From contig CAMDOY010000162.1 in the NCBI GenBank assembly GCA_945903655.1, forward strand, positions 1 through 7,781: a stretch of 7,781 nt of DNA. Direction: 5' to 3'. The stretch is from Rhizobium sp. Q54. Its GTDB lineage: Bacteria; Pseudomonadota; Alphaproteobacteria; Rhizobiales; Beijerinckiaceae. The notes under the pieces were generated by a model. That model made no database searches. It saw nothing but the letters and a program-made list of their open reading frames with translations, and was not told the origin of the DNA. This document shows positions 1 through 6,585 of the stretch, piece by piece. Position numbers and translations under genes: made by a program. Every line of letters begins with the position of its first letter. The first letter of the stretch is position 1.

Positions 1-405
1 GAAGATGATTACAACCCCGACCAGCGCGCCGCCTGGGCCGCTGCCGGCGATGACGTCGCCAAATTCGCCAAGCGTCTTGCGGGCGGCCTGACCATCGTGG
101 TGCTCGCCGATGGCGGTCCCGTGGGTTTCGCCAGCCTCGCGGGCGCCGACAAGCTTGATCTGCTCTATGTGCATCCCGACTATGCCGGGCAGGGGCTTGG
201 GGGCATGCTGGCCGACGCGCTTGAAAAGCTGGCGGGCGCGCGCGGCGCCACCCATCTGATCGCCGACGCCAGCGACAATGCGGTGATCTTCTTCGAGAAG
301 CGCGGCTATGTCGCCCAGTCCCGCAACACCGTGATCACCGGCGACGAATGGCTGGCCAACACCACCATGCGCAAGGCGCTCGCCGCCAACGGAAATACGC
401 CATGA
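1..405 (+). CDS. GNAT family N-acetyltransferase (5' end outside window)
   Basis: The frame is open from the first base to a TGA at 403-405, leaving 134 visible C-terminal residues; the true start lies upstream. The hallmark is the segment LYVHPDYAGQGLGGMLADAL (about visible residues 55-74). It matches GNAT motif A: a beta strand, then the Q-x-x-G-x-G/A-type pyrophosphate-binding loop for acetyl-CoA, then a helix. A later FFEKRGY segment (visible residues 98-104) is the usual GNAT motif B end, where the acceptor domain closes. Family knowledge says it moves an acetyl group from acetyl-CoA to an amine; the acceptor cannot be told from sequence. The stop codon overlaps the ATG of a mini-ORF leading to cimA, so co-transcription with cimA is likely. 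It could be a small-molecule or a protein N-acetyltransferase. The family call is firm and the substrate unknown. Confidence 0.88.
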   Translation, partial: EDDYNPDQRAAWAAAGDDVAKFAKRLAGGLTIVVLADGGPVGFASLAGADKLDLLYVHPDYAGQGLGGMLADALEKLAGARGATHLIADASDNAVIFFEKRGYVAQSRNTVITGDEWLANTTMRKALAANGNTP

Positions 406-434
406 GCGCCCTCAACAAGGTCTCACTGACATGA
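402..434 (+). CDS. 10-codon mini-ORF bridging the GNAT gene and cimA
   Basis: An ATG at 402 overlaps the GNAT stop (ATGA, 402-405). It opens a 10-codon frame, MSALNKVSLT, that ends at TGA 432-434, itself overlapping the cimA ATG (ATGA, 431-434). A GGAA at 391-394 sits 7 nt before the ATG and could serve as a ribosome binding site. The double ATGA arrangement could carry terminating ribosomes from the GNAT gene to cimA. The peptide has two Leu and one Val but no Ile, and no run of branched-chain codons, so it is not a convincing attenuation leader. It may be chance. What is seen is the overlap geometry; the coupling role is inference. Confidence 0.3.
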   Translation: MSALNKVSLT

Positions 435-2020
435 TGCGTGAACGCCTCTATCTCTTCGACACCACCCTGCGTGACGGCGCGCAGACCACGGGCGTCGATT
501 TCTCCCTCGAGGACAAGCGCAAGATCGCGCGGGTGCTCGATGATCTCGGCATCGACTATGTGGAGGGCGGCTATCCCGGCGCCAATCCGCTGGACACCGA
601 ATTCTTCCGCAAGAAACCCACGAGCAAGGCCCGTTTCGCGGCCTTCGGCATGACCAAGCGGGCAGGGCGGTCGGCGGCCAATGATCCGGGCGTGGCGGGC
701 CTGCTGGATGCGGATGCGGATGTCATCACCTTCGTCGCCAAGACCTGGGACTATCAGGTGCATGTGGCGCTGGGCTGCACCCTTGAGGAAAACCTCGATG
801 GCATCGCAGATTCCATCAAGCTGGTGCGCCAGCATGGGCGCGAGGCGATCCTTGATTGCGAGCATTTCTTCGATGGCTACAAGGCCAATCCCGACTATGC
901 CCTGCAATGCGCCCAGACCGCCCACGAATCAGGCGCGCGCTGGGTGGTGCTCTGCGACACCAATGGGGGCACTTTGCCCCACGAGATCGAGTGCATCGTG
1001 GGCGAGGTCGCCAAGCACGTTCCGGGCTCTCATCTGGGCATCCACGCCCATAACGACACCGAGAACGCGGTCGCCAATTCGCTGGCGGCGGTGCGGGCGG
1101 GGGCGCGGCATATTCAGGGCACCTTGAACGGCCTTGGCGAGCGCTGCGGCAACGCCAATCTCATTTCGCTGATCCCCACGCTGCTGCTCAAGAGCGATTA
1201 TGCCGATCATTTCGAGATTGGCGTGTCTGCGGAGAAGCTCTCCGTCATCACCAAGATCAGCCACACGCTCGACGAATTGCTCAATCAGGCGCCCGACCGC
1301 CATGCGCCCTATGTGGGCGCCTCGGCCTTCGCCACCAAGGCGGGCATCCATGCCTCCGCCGTGCTGAAGGATCCGCGCACCTATGAGCATGTGGACCCCG
1401 CGCTTGTGGGCAATGTCCGCAAGGTGCTGGTCTCCGATCAGGCGGGCAAGTCGAACATTCTGTCGGAGCTGGAGCGCATCGGCGTCACCGTCGCCAAGGA
1501 TGATCCGCGCGTCTTGCGCCTGCTCGACGAGGTCAAGGAGAAGGAGGCGCTGGGCTATGCCTATGAGGGCGCCGACGCCTCTTTCGAGCTGCTGGCGCGG
1601 CGCATTCTGGGCGAGACGCCCGATTACTTTCAGGTGGAGCGGTTCCGCGTGAATGTGGAGCGCCGCCACAATGCGCTGGGCGAGTTGACCACGGTCTCCG
1701 AAGCCATCGTGAAGGTGATTGTCGATGGGGAGGAGTTCATCTCCGCCGCCGAGGGCAATGGCCCCGTCAATGCGCTGGATCTGGCCCTGCGCAAGGATCT
1801 CGGCAAATACCAGCGGCATATCGCTGAATTGGAGCTGCTGGACTATCGCGTGCGCGTTTTCCAGGGAGGCACGGACGCGGTCACGCGGGTGCTGATCGAA
1901 TTTGGCGATGAGACCGGGGCGCGTTGGTCGACGGTGGGCGTATCGGCCAACATCATCGACGCCTCGTTCCAGGCGCTGACGGATGCGATCATCTATAAAT
2001 TGTTCAAAGCCGGGGCGTGA
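431..2020 (+). CDS. cimA: (R)-citramalate synthase
   Basis: A 529-residue enzyme of the HMGL-like/2-isopropylmalate synthase superfamily that condenses pyruvate and acetyl-CoA to (R)-citramalate, the first step of the threonine-independent isoleucine pathway in the cytosol. The TIM-barrel spans about residues 5-280. It shows DTTLRDG (10-16, catalytic Arg14 and metal ligand Asp15), CDTNGG (175-180), HAHND (205-209, metal ligands His205 and His207) and GLGERCGNANL (234-244). A linker precedes a C-terminal LeuA-type regulatory domain, about 395-525, which in this family binds isoleucine for feedback inhibition. The length and the EHFFDGYKANPDYAL segment (144-158) fit the Geobacter-type citramalate synthase rather than LeuA or NifV. 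The start at 431 has AAGG at 417-420, 10 nt upstream; ATG 434 is a second possibility. It lies 25 nt after the GNAT stop, with an inverted repeat just downstream. Confidence 0.93.
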   Translation: MMRERLYLFDTTLRDGAQTTGVDFSLEDKRKIARVLDDLGIDYVEGGYPGANPLDTEFFRKKPTSKARFAAFGMTKRAGRSAANDPGVAGLLDADADVITFVAKTWDYQVHVALGCTLEENLDGIADSIKLVRQHGREAILDCEHFFDGYKANPDYALQCAQTAHESGARWVVLCDTNGGTLPHEIECIVGEVAKHVPGSHLGIHAHNDTENAVANSLAAVRAGARHIQGTLNGLGERCGNANLISLIPTLLLKSDYADHFEIGVSAEKLSVITKISHTLDELLNQAPDRHAPYVGASAFATKAGIHASAVLKDPRTYEHVDPALVGNVRKVLVSDQAGKSNILSELERIGVTVAKDDPRVLRLLDEVKEKEALGYAYEGADASFELLARRILGETPDYFQVERFRVNVERRHNALGELTTVSEAIVKVIVDGEEFISAAEGNGPVNALDLALRKDLGKYQRHIAELELLDYRVRVFQGGTDAVTRVLIEFGDETGARWSTVGVSANIIDASFQALTDAIIYKLFKAGA

Positions 2021-2021
2021 A

Positions 2022-2058
2022 CGAGGCGCCAGATCTTCATTTTATTTTTGGCGCCTCG
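2022..2058. terminator. Inverted repeat between convergent genes, possible bidirectional terminator
   Basis: Two perfect 10-bp arms, CGAGGCGCCA (2022-2031) and TGGCGCCTCG (2049-2058), enclose a 17-nt AT-rich loop. The repeat starts 2 nt after the cimA stop and ends 17 nt before the stop of the convergent exported-protein gene, which is where a shared terminator would sit. The T-rich tract lies in the loop, not after the 3' arm, and neither strand has a trailing U-run, so it is not a textbook intrinsic terminator. It may instead protect 3' ends or act with Rho. Confidence 0.5.
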
Positions 2059-2075
2059 CTCCGCGACCGATCGCC

Positions 2076-2435
2076 TTATTCCACGAGGGTGAGGCGCTTG
2101 TCCTTGCACAGGTTGACGCCAGCGACCTCAAGCACGGACTCATCGTCGAAAAAGCCTGAGACATCAAAGACGCAGCCCGATTTGGCGGGCAGCTTGGCGG
2201 TCAGTTTGGCGCCGGGGCCAAGGTCCTTCGCCAGAACGATTTCTTCCGCCCCCTTGGCCTTTGACTTGAGCGTGAGCTCCATTAGGGTCGCCTCGCGGCG
2301 GTTGTCCACCAGCACATCGGCGACGGCGGGCTTTGCCGCGGGCTTGGCTTTGGCGGGAGCGGCCTGCTGGGCGGACGCCGCCATGGCTCCACACAAGACT
2401 GTCGCCGCGATGGCGATGATACGCACTACTTTCAT
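2076..2435 (-). CDS. Small exported protein with a cysteine pair, function unknown
   Basis: A 119-residue protein that I do not recognise as a named family. It starts with a clear Sec signal peptide: basic MKVVR, a hydrophobic stretch of about residues 5-20, and a type I site ASA|QQ at 22/23. Cys15 lies inside the signal without a good lipobox, so it is probably not a lipoprotein. A short Ala/Lys/Pro linker (about 23-38) leads to a compact domain of about 80 residues, likely beta-rich, starting with VLVDNRREATLMELTL. Two cysteines, Cys88 and Cys110, could form a periplasmic disulfide. The start is secured by a very strong Shine-Dalgarno AAAGGAGG (plus-strand 2441-2448) with 5-nt spacing. It lies 71 bp downstream of the LOG gene on the same strand, so the two may be co-transcribed. 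From memory, similar short secreted proteins ending in a C-K-D-K-type tail occur in other Hyphomicrobiales; this is unverified. Confidence 0.8.
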   Translation of the reverse strand: MKVVRIIAIAATVLCGAMAASAQQAAPAKAKPAAKPAVADVLVDNRREATLMELTLKSKAKGAEEIVLAKDLGPGAKLTAKLPAKSGCVFDVSGFFDDESVLEVAGVNLCKDKRLTLVE

Positions 2436-2440
2436 GTTGG

Positions 2441-2448
2441 CCTCCTTT
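2441..2448 (-). promoter_or_regulatory. Strong Shine-Dalgarno of the small exported protein
   Basis: Read on the minus strand this is AAAGGAGG, almost fully complementary to the 16S rRNA 3' end, 5 nt before the ATG at 2435. It is the strongest ribosome binding site in the window and suggests high translation of the exported protein. Confidence 0.75.
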
Positions 2449-2506
2449 AACTCTTTCTTAACCTAAGATGATCTGCGGCCAAGATGCAAACCCGCCTTTG
2501 GCTTTC

Positions 2507-3115
2507 TCACAGGCGATTGTCCAGCGGTGGGGCTTCGGCGCCCTCGCGAGCGGCGATTTCTGTCGCTTTTTTGAGCATTGGAACAATGTCTTCGATCTTT
2601 TCGCTGACGAGATAGCGCACCTCGGTGTCCTGCCGGATGAAGCCATTTTCGCGCATATGGGCCAAGAGGGAGAGCAGGGGCCGCCAGAACCCGCCCACAT
2701 CCGCCATGAGCACGGGCTTGCGGTGGCGCCCCAGCTGCACCCAGGTCAATTGCTCCACCAGTTCCTCAAGGGTGCCGACCCCGCCGGGCAGGGCCACGAA
2801 GGCGTCCGCGCGCTCGAACATCAGGCGTTTGCGGGTATGCATGTCCGGCACGATGATGAGGTCCTGGGCCTCGCGCAGCATGAGTTCCCGCTTTTCCAGA
2901 AAATCCGGAATGATTCCCGTGACGCGCCCGCCCGTCTCGAGCACCGTGCGGGCGACGACGCCCATGAGCCCATTGTTGCCGCCGCCATAGACAAGGCCGA
3001 GGTCGGCTGCGACGAGGGCGAGGCCGAGGACTTTGGCGGCTTCGGCGAAGACGGGATCGTCTCCTGAGGCGGAACCGCAGTAAACACAGACATTGCGCAA
3101 AAGGGCTTTGGTCAT
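2507..3115 (-). CDS. LOG family (TIGR00730) Rossmann-fold nucleoside 5'-monophosphate phosphoribohydrolase
   Basis: A LOG/lysine-decarboxylase-like protein, about 202 residues. Family members cleave the N-glycosidic bond of nucleoside 5'-monophosphates, classically cytokinin riboside monophosphates, releasing free base and ribose 5-phosphate in the cytosol. Visible features, in this start's numbering, are CVYCGSASG near the N-terminus (10-18), the nucleotide loop YGGGNNGLMG (43-52), MHTRK (92-96) with the catalytic-type Arg, and PGGVGTLEE (110-118) with the catalytic Glu. The signature PGGxGTxxE is intact. I chose ATG 3115 because AGGA (plus 3123-3126) lies 7 nt upstream. An ATG at 3133 would add six residues (MKQDNF) but has no good ribosome binding site. 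It is divergent from the LysM gene. The true substrate may be AMP or another purine nucleotide rather than a cytokinin. Confidence 0.9.
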   Translation of the reverse strand: MTKALLRNVCVYCGSASGDDPVFAEAAKVLGLALVAADLGLVYGGGNNGLMGVVARTVLETGGRVTGIIPDFLEKRELMLREAQDLIIVPDMHTRKRLMFERADAFVALPGGVGTLEELVEQLTWVQLGRHRKPVLMADVGGFWRPLLSLLAHMRENGFIRQDTEVRYLVSEKIEDIVPMLKKATEIAAREGAEAPPLDNRL

Positions 3116-3216
3116 GAAGTTGTCCTGTTTCATCTCTAGCTTGGCGGTCAGCCCAAGGTGGCGCTTCGGATCGTTTCCGTCTAGATTACCATAGGGCTTT
3201 TGAAAGGCGCGACGGA
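3116..3216. promoter_or_regulatory. Divergent intergenic region between the LOG and LysM genes
   Basis: This gap of about 100 bp separates two divergent genes and so presumably holds both promoters. On the plus strand GAAAGG (3202-3207) lies 9 nt before the LysM ATG. A TCTAGATTA stretch (3180-3188) could give a weak -10 on either strand (TAGATT on plus, TAATCT on minus), but I find no matching -35 box. A small 5-bp inverted repeat, CTTGG/CCAAG (3140-3144/3153-3157), is also present. The promoter function is inference from gene orientation. Confidence 0.35.
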
Positions 3217-4470
3217 ATGTCAGGTGCGCGGGTCTTTATGATGGTGATCGCCGCCGCTGGCGTGGTTGCGGTGGGCGTCGTGGGCTGGCGTGCCGTGCAG
3301 TCGCCCCCGGTCGAGCTGCGCGTGGCGCCGCCCCCGGCCCCTGTCGCCACCAGCCCGGTCCCATCCCCTGCGCCCGCCGTGGTCGCCCAACAGCCTGCAG
3401 CCCCGCAGCCTGCGCCATTGGCGCAGGCGCCAGAGGCGCCGGTCCCGCCCGTTCTGGCGCCCTCCGTCATCCAGCCGCCGCCTGCCGACCCGCCATCGAC
3501 CGCGCCCGTTGCCCCCAGCCTCGATGTGGTGCGGGTGGAGACCAGCGGCGACATGGTCATCGCGGGCCGCTCCGCGCCCAAGGTGCGGGTGACCCTGAGC
3601 GAAGGCAATCGCCTTCTGGCCGAGGGGGACACGGACACGCTCGGGCATTTCGTGCTGATCCCGCCCGCCTTGAGCCAGGGCGATCATCTGCTTGATCTGC
3701 GCAGCGGCGCAGGCGCCCAGCAGGCGCAGGCTACCCTGGCGATCTCGGTGCCCGCCAAGCCCTCCGAGAAGGCCCTCGCCGCCGTGATCGAGGCGGACAA
3801 GCCGACCCGCGTGCCTGGCGAAGGCCGCGCCGCGCCCCCCCGGCCTGAGCCGGGAAGCGTGGCTGTGCGTACGGTCGAGGCCGGGGAGGACAGCGCCTTT
3901 TTCGCCTCCGGCATGGGCCCGGCGGGCGCCACGGTGCGCCTCTACCTGAATGATTCCTTTGTGGCGGATGTGACCACCGCCGCCGATGGATCCTGGGGTC
4001 TGCGGGTGGAGCGGGGCATGTCGCCCGGCCATTACGATGTGCGGGCCGATCTTGTGGAAGAGGGCGGCAGGGTCACCGCCCGCGCCCAGGTTCCCTTTGA
4101 TTATCCACAGCAATTGCAGGCGGTGAAACCCGTGGTTGCGGTGGCGCCCACCGCGCCCCAGGCGCCGCCCGCCACGCCGCAAGCCCCGCCCGCCGCCCCA
4201 CAGGCGACAGCTGCTTCGCAAGTCTCCGCCACCCTTCAGGTTTCGGCTGCGGTCACGGCCCCTGGGCCCGCCGTCGGTCTGGCGGTAGTGCCGGAGCTTC
4301 AGTCCATCACCGTGGTGCGTGGGGACAGCCTCTGGCGCATAAGCCGCCGGATTCTGGGTCAGGGTCAGCGCTATACCCAGATCTACGAGGCCAATCCGAA
4401 GCAGATCCGGGACCCCAACCGCATCTTCCCGGGCCAGGTGCTGGTGGCGCCCCGGTCCCTTACCCCCTAG
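3217..4470 (+). CDS. Membrane-anchored protein with two Ig-like domains and a C-terminal LysM domain
   Basis: A 417-residue envelope protein. Residues 6-27 form one hydrophobic segment, a signal anchor with the rest in the periplasm. Residues 29-100 are a Pro/Ala-rich linker. Two beta-rich modules follow (about 101-178 and 217-296); the second has the bacterial Ig-like pattern AGATVRLYLNDSFV, then TTAADGSWGLRV. A second Pro/Ala linker (about 303-350) contains short repeats. The LysM domain is at 363-412: ITVVRGDSLWRISRRIL, YTQIYEANPKQIRDPNRIFPGQVLVAP. LysM binds the glycan chains of peptidoglycan, so the protein probably bridges inner membrane and cell wall. No hydrolase domain is visible, so a structural or scaffold role is more likely than lysis. 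The start has GAAAGG 9 nt upstream. It precedes the ABC exporter in the same frame with a 99-bp gap. Specific function unknown. Confidence 0.87.
   Translation: MSGARVFMMVIAAAGVVAVGVVGWRAVQSPPVELRVAPPPAPVATSPVPSPAPAVVAQQPAAPQPAPLAQAPEAPVPPVLAPSVIQPPPADPPSTAPVAPSLDVVRVETSGDMVIAGRSAPKVRVTLSEGNRLLAEGDTDTLGHFVLIPPALSQGDHLLDLRSGAGAQQAQATLAISVPAKPSEKALAAVIEADKPTRVPGEGRAAPPRPEPGSVAVRTVEAGEDSAFFASGMGPAGATVRLYLNDSFVADVTTAADGSWGLRVERGMSPGHYDVRADLVEEGGRVTARAQVPFDYPQQLQAVKPVVAVAPTAPQAPPATPQAPPAAPQATAASQVSATLQVSAAVTAPGPAVGLAVVPELQSITVVRGDSLWRISRRILGQGQRYTQIYEANPKQIRDPNRIFPGQVLVAPRSLTP
4153..4194 (+). repeat. Tandem Pro/Ala/Gln coding repeat in the LysM protein linker
   Basis: Two adjacent 21-nt units encode APQAPPA and TPQAPPA (residues 313-326), followed by a partial APQA. 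The DNA copies differ at several bases. It is a low-complexity spacer that keeps the LysM domain away from the Ig-like modules and could vary in copy number between strains. Confidence 0.5.
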
Positions 4471-4569
4471 GCCCCCACAGGATCCTTGCTTTGCGAGGGT
4501 GCGTTTTCCCGCGTGAGGGCTTATATCAACGAGTCTGTGCAGATTCACGCCCGCTCGCCGAAAGCCCTC

Positions 4570-6477
4570 ATGACGGATCATTCGCACCCACACGCCAGCA
4601 CCAAGCCCAACCCCGCGAAGCCGAAGACGGAAACCTCGCTCGTGCGGACGGTGGTGAATCTGTGGCCCTATGTATGGCCCAAGGATCGTCCGGATCTGCA
4701 TCTGCGGGCAGGCGGCGCGCTGGCTCTGTTGTTCATCGCGAAATTTGTCACCATCGCCGTGCCCTTCTCCTTCAAATGGGCCACAGACGCGCTGACCGAA
4801 AAGGGCATTGACCAGCCCGAACTGACCACGATCCTGGCTGGCCCCATCGCGCTGACGATCCTCTATGGCGTCTTGCGCGCCTTCATGCAGCTCTTCACCC
4901 AGGGGCGCGACGCGCTCTTCGCCGCCGTCTCCATGAACGCCGTGCGGCGGCTGGCGGACGAGGTCTTCATTCATCTGCATCGCCTGTCCCTGCGCTTCCA
5001 TCTGGAGCGCAAGACCGGCGGCCTGACGCGCGTGCTGGAGCGCGGGCGCACCGCCATCGAGCAGATCGTGCGCCTGAGCATGCTCACCGGCATTCCCACG
5101 GTGGTGGAGTTCACGCTGATTCTGGGCGTGATGTTCTACCAGTTCGACTGGCGCTATTCGCTCGTCACCACCATCATGATCATCTGCTATCTCTGGTTCA
5201 CCACCACGGCGACCAACTGGCGCATGGCGATCCGCCGCTCCATGAATGAGAGCGACACCGACGCCAACACCAAGGCCATCGACAGCCTGCTGAACTACGA
5301 GACCGTGAAATATTTCGGCGCCGAGGACCGCGAGGCCCAGCGTTACGACAAGGCCATGGCCCGCTACGAGAAGCTCTCCGTCAACAGCTATATCTCGCTG
5401 GCGGTGCTCAACTCCGGGCAGGGGGTCATCTTCACCATCGGCCTGACCATCGTCATGGTGATGTGCATTTCTGGCATTCGCGACGGCTCCAACACCATCG
5501 GCGATTTCGTGCTCATCAACGCCATGATGATCCAGCTCTATCAGCCCCTGAATTTCATGGGCATGCTGTATCGCGAGGTGAAGCAGGCGGTCATCGACAT
5601 CGAGACCATGTTCCAGCTTCTCAACGAGCATCCGGAGATCAAGGACAAGCCCGGCGCCAAGCCGCTCGCGGTGAGCGCGGGGACCGTGCGCTTCGAGGAT
5701 GTGCATTTCTCCTATGATCCCGCCCGCCAGATTCTCAAGGGCGTCAGCTTCGAGGTGCCCGCAGGCCAGACCATCGCCATCGTCGGGCCTTCGGGGGCGG
5801 GTAAGTCCACCATCTCGCGCCTTCTCTTCCGCTTCTACGAGCCGCAGAAGGGCCGCATCACCATTGATGGGCAGGACATCTCCGACATCCAGCAGCGCAG
5901 CCTGCGCGACGTGATCGGCATGGTGCCGCAAGACACCGTGCTGTTCAACGACACCATCGCCTATAATATCCGCTATGGCCGCTGGGAGGCCACCGAGGCG
6001 GAGGTCGAGGAGGCTGCGGCGCTGGCGCAGATCGACAATTTCATCCGCACCGTCCCCGGCGGCTATGGCGCGCAGGTCGGCGAGCGCGGCTTGAAGCTTT
6101 CGGGCGGCGAAAAACAGCGCGTCGCCATCGCCCGCACCATTCTCAAGGGCCCGCCGATTCTGGTGCTGGACGAGGCCACCTCAGCGCTCGACAGTTTCAC
6201 TGAGCGGGAAATCCAGATCGCGCTCGACGGAGTCTCGCGCGGGCGCACCACGCTGGTCATCGCGCACCGTCTCTCCACCGTGGTCAACGCCGACGAGATC
6301 ATCGTGCTCGATCAGGGCGTGATCGTGGAGCGGGGCCGCCATGAGGACCTGTTGGCCAGAAGCGGCGTCTACGCCGCCATGTGGAACCGCCAGCGCGAGG
6401 TCGACGCCGCCCAGGAGGCGATCCGTCGCGCCGCTGAGGAAGAGCCCTCGAGCGTCAAGGTGAATATCGCGGTCTGA
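4570..6477 (+). CDS. Atm1-type ABC transporter, fused permease and ATPase half-transporter
   Basis: A half-transporter of 635 residues from ATG 4570, expected to work as an inner-membrane homodimer. The six-helix ABC permease domain spans about 45-345. It contains the Atm1/HMT1-type signature LLNYETVKYFGAED (240-253), and N-x-x-Q at Asn281/Gln284, which by position appear to match glutathione-contact residues of Novosphingobium NaAtm1 (from memory). The ATPase domain (about 373-610) has Walker A GPSGAGKST (406-414), Q-loop Gln454, signature LSGGE (510-514), Walker B ILVLDE (530-535) and the H-loop AHRLS (565-569), all intact. Relatives export glutathione-linked metal or sulfur compounds and support Fe-S assembly or heavy-metal detoxification. 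The reading frame is open upstream to a TTG at 4486, but the ATG gives the family's usual length; its ribosome binding site is weak (GAAAG 4560-4564). The N-terminus MTDHSHPH is His-rich. Confidence 0.92.
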   Translation: MTDHSHPHASTKPNPAKPKTETSLVRTVVNLWPYVWPKDRPDLHLRAGGALALLFIAKFVTIAVPFSFKWATDALTEKGIDQPELTTILAGPIALTILYGVLRAFMQLFTQGRDALFAAVSMNAVRRLADEVFIHLHRLSLRFHLERKTGGLTRVLERGRTAIEQIVRLSMLTGIPTVVEFTLILGVMFYQFDWRYSLVTTIMIICYLWFTTTATNWRMAIRRSMNESDTDANTKAIDSLLNYETVKYFGAEDREAQRYDKAMARYEKLSVNSYISLAVLNSGQGVIFTIGLTIVMVMCISGIRDGSNTIGDFVLINAMMIQLYQPLNFMGMLYREVKQAVIDIETMFQLLNEHPEIKDKPGAKPLAVSAGTVRFEDVHFSYDPARQILKGVSFEVPAGQTIAIVGPSGAGKSTISRLLFRFYEPQKGRITIDGQDISDIQQRSLRDVIGMVPQDTVLFNDTIAYNIRYGRWEATEAEVEEAAALAQIDNFIRTVPGGYGAQVGERGLKLSGGEKQRVAIARTILKGPPILVLDEATSALDSFTEREIQIALDGVSRGRTTLVIAHRLSTVVNADEIIVLDQGVIVERGRHEDLLARSGVYAAMWNRQREVDAAQEAIRRAAEEEPSSVKVNIAV

Positions 6478-6585
6478 CCCCGCAGGGGCCGCAGGCTGCG
6501 CTTGACACGGCCTTGTGCTATGGAACGTCGTGACTTTTCGCCAGTGAGATGGCAGATACCCCGTAGATGAAGCAGAGGCTCCCTG
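6478..6585 (+). promoter_or_regulatory. Intergenic region with a TTGACA element upstream of psd
   Basis: A consensus -35 hexamer TTGACA lies at 6502-6507. The only TATA-like hexamer after it, TATGGA (6519-6524), is 11 bp away, too close for a standard 17-bp spacer; at 17 bp no -10 is recognisable. A small GC hairpin, CCCC/GGGG (6478-6481/6485-6488), follows the ABC stop but has no T-run. A psd promoter here is plausible but unproven. AGAGG (6574-6578), 7 nt before ATG 6586, is the psd ribosome binding site. Confidence 0.35.

Noticed and set aside
335..925. A 196-codon minus-strand frame across the GNAT-cimA junction.
   Set aside because: It overlaps two well-supported plus-strand genes and has no domain or convincing ribosome binding site.
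929..1819. A 296-codon minus-strand frame inside cimA.
   Set aside because: It has the same codon-aligned antisense geometry and no recognisable domain, while cimA on the plus strand is complete with all family motifs.
2017..2466. A plus-strand frame of 149 codons starting over the cimA stop.
   Set aside because: It is antisense to the signal-peptide protein, which has a near-perfect Shine-Dalgarno. The plus-strand product is low-complexity Ser/Ala-rich.
2468..3067. A 199-codon plus-strand frame opposite the LOG gene.
   Set aside because: The minus-strand LOG protein has all signature motifs; this is its codon-aligned shadow.
4486..4569. N-terminal extension of the ABC transporter from a TTG at 4486 (28 extra residues).
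   Set aside because: The extra residues match no family feature, and the ATG at 4570 gives a normal Atm1-type length. The 4471-4569 gap has a possible -10 (TTATAT, 4521-4526) that would put the transcript start inside such an extension, though no -35 box is well spaced.
3220..5931. A 903-codon open frame on the minus strand running through the LysM gene and most of the ABC gene.
   Set aside because: Its codons lie exactly opposite the sense codons, so its stops would require TTA, CTA or TCA in the sense genes, all rare in GC-rich DNA. The product is a His/Gly/Asp/Arg-rich string with no domain, and both sense genes have intact catalytic or binding motifs.
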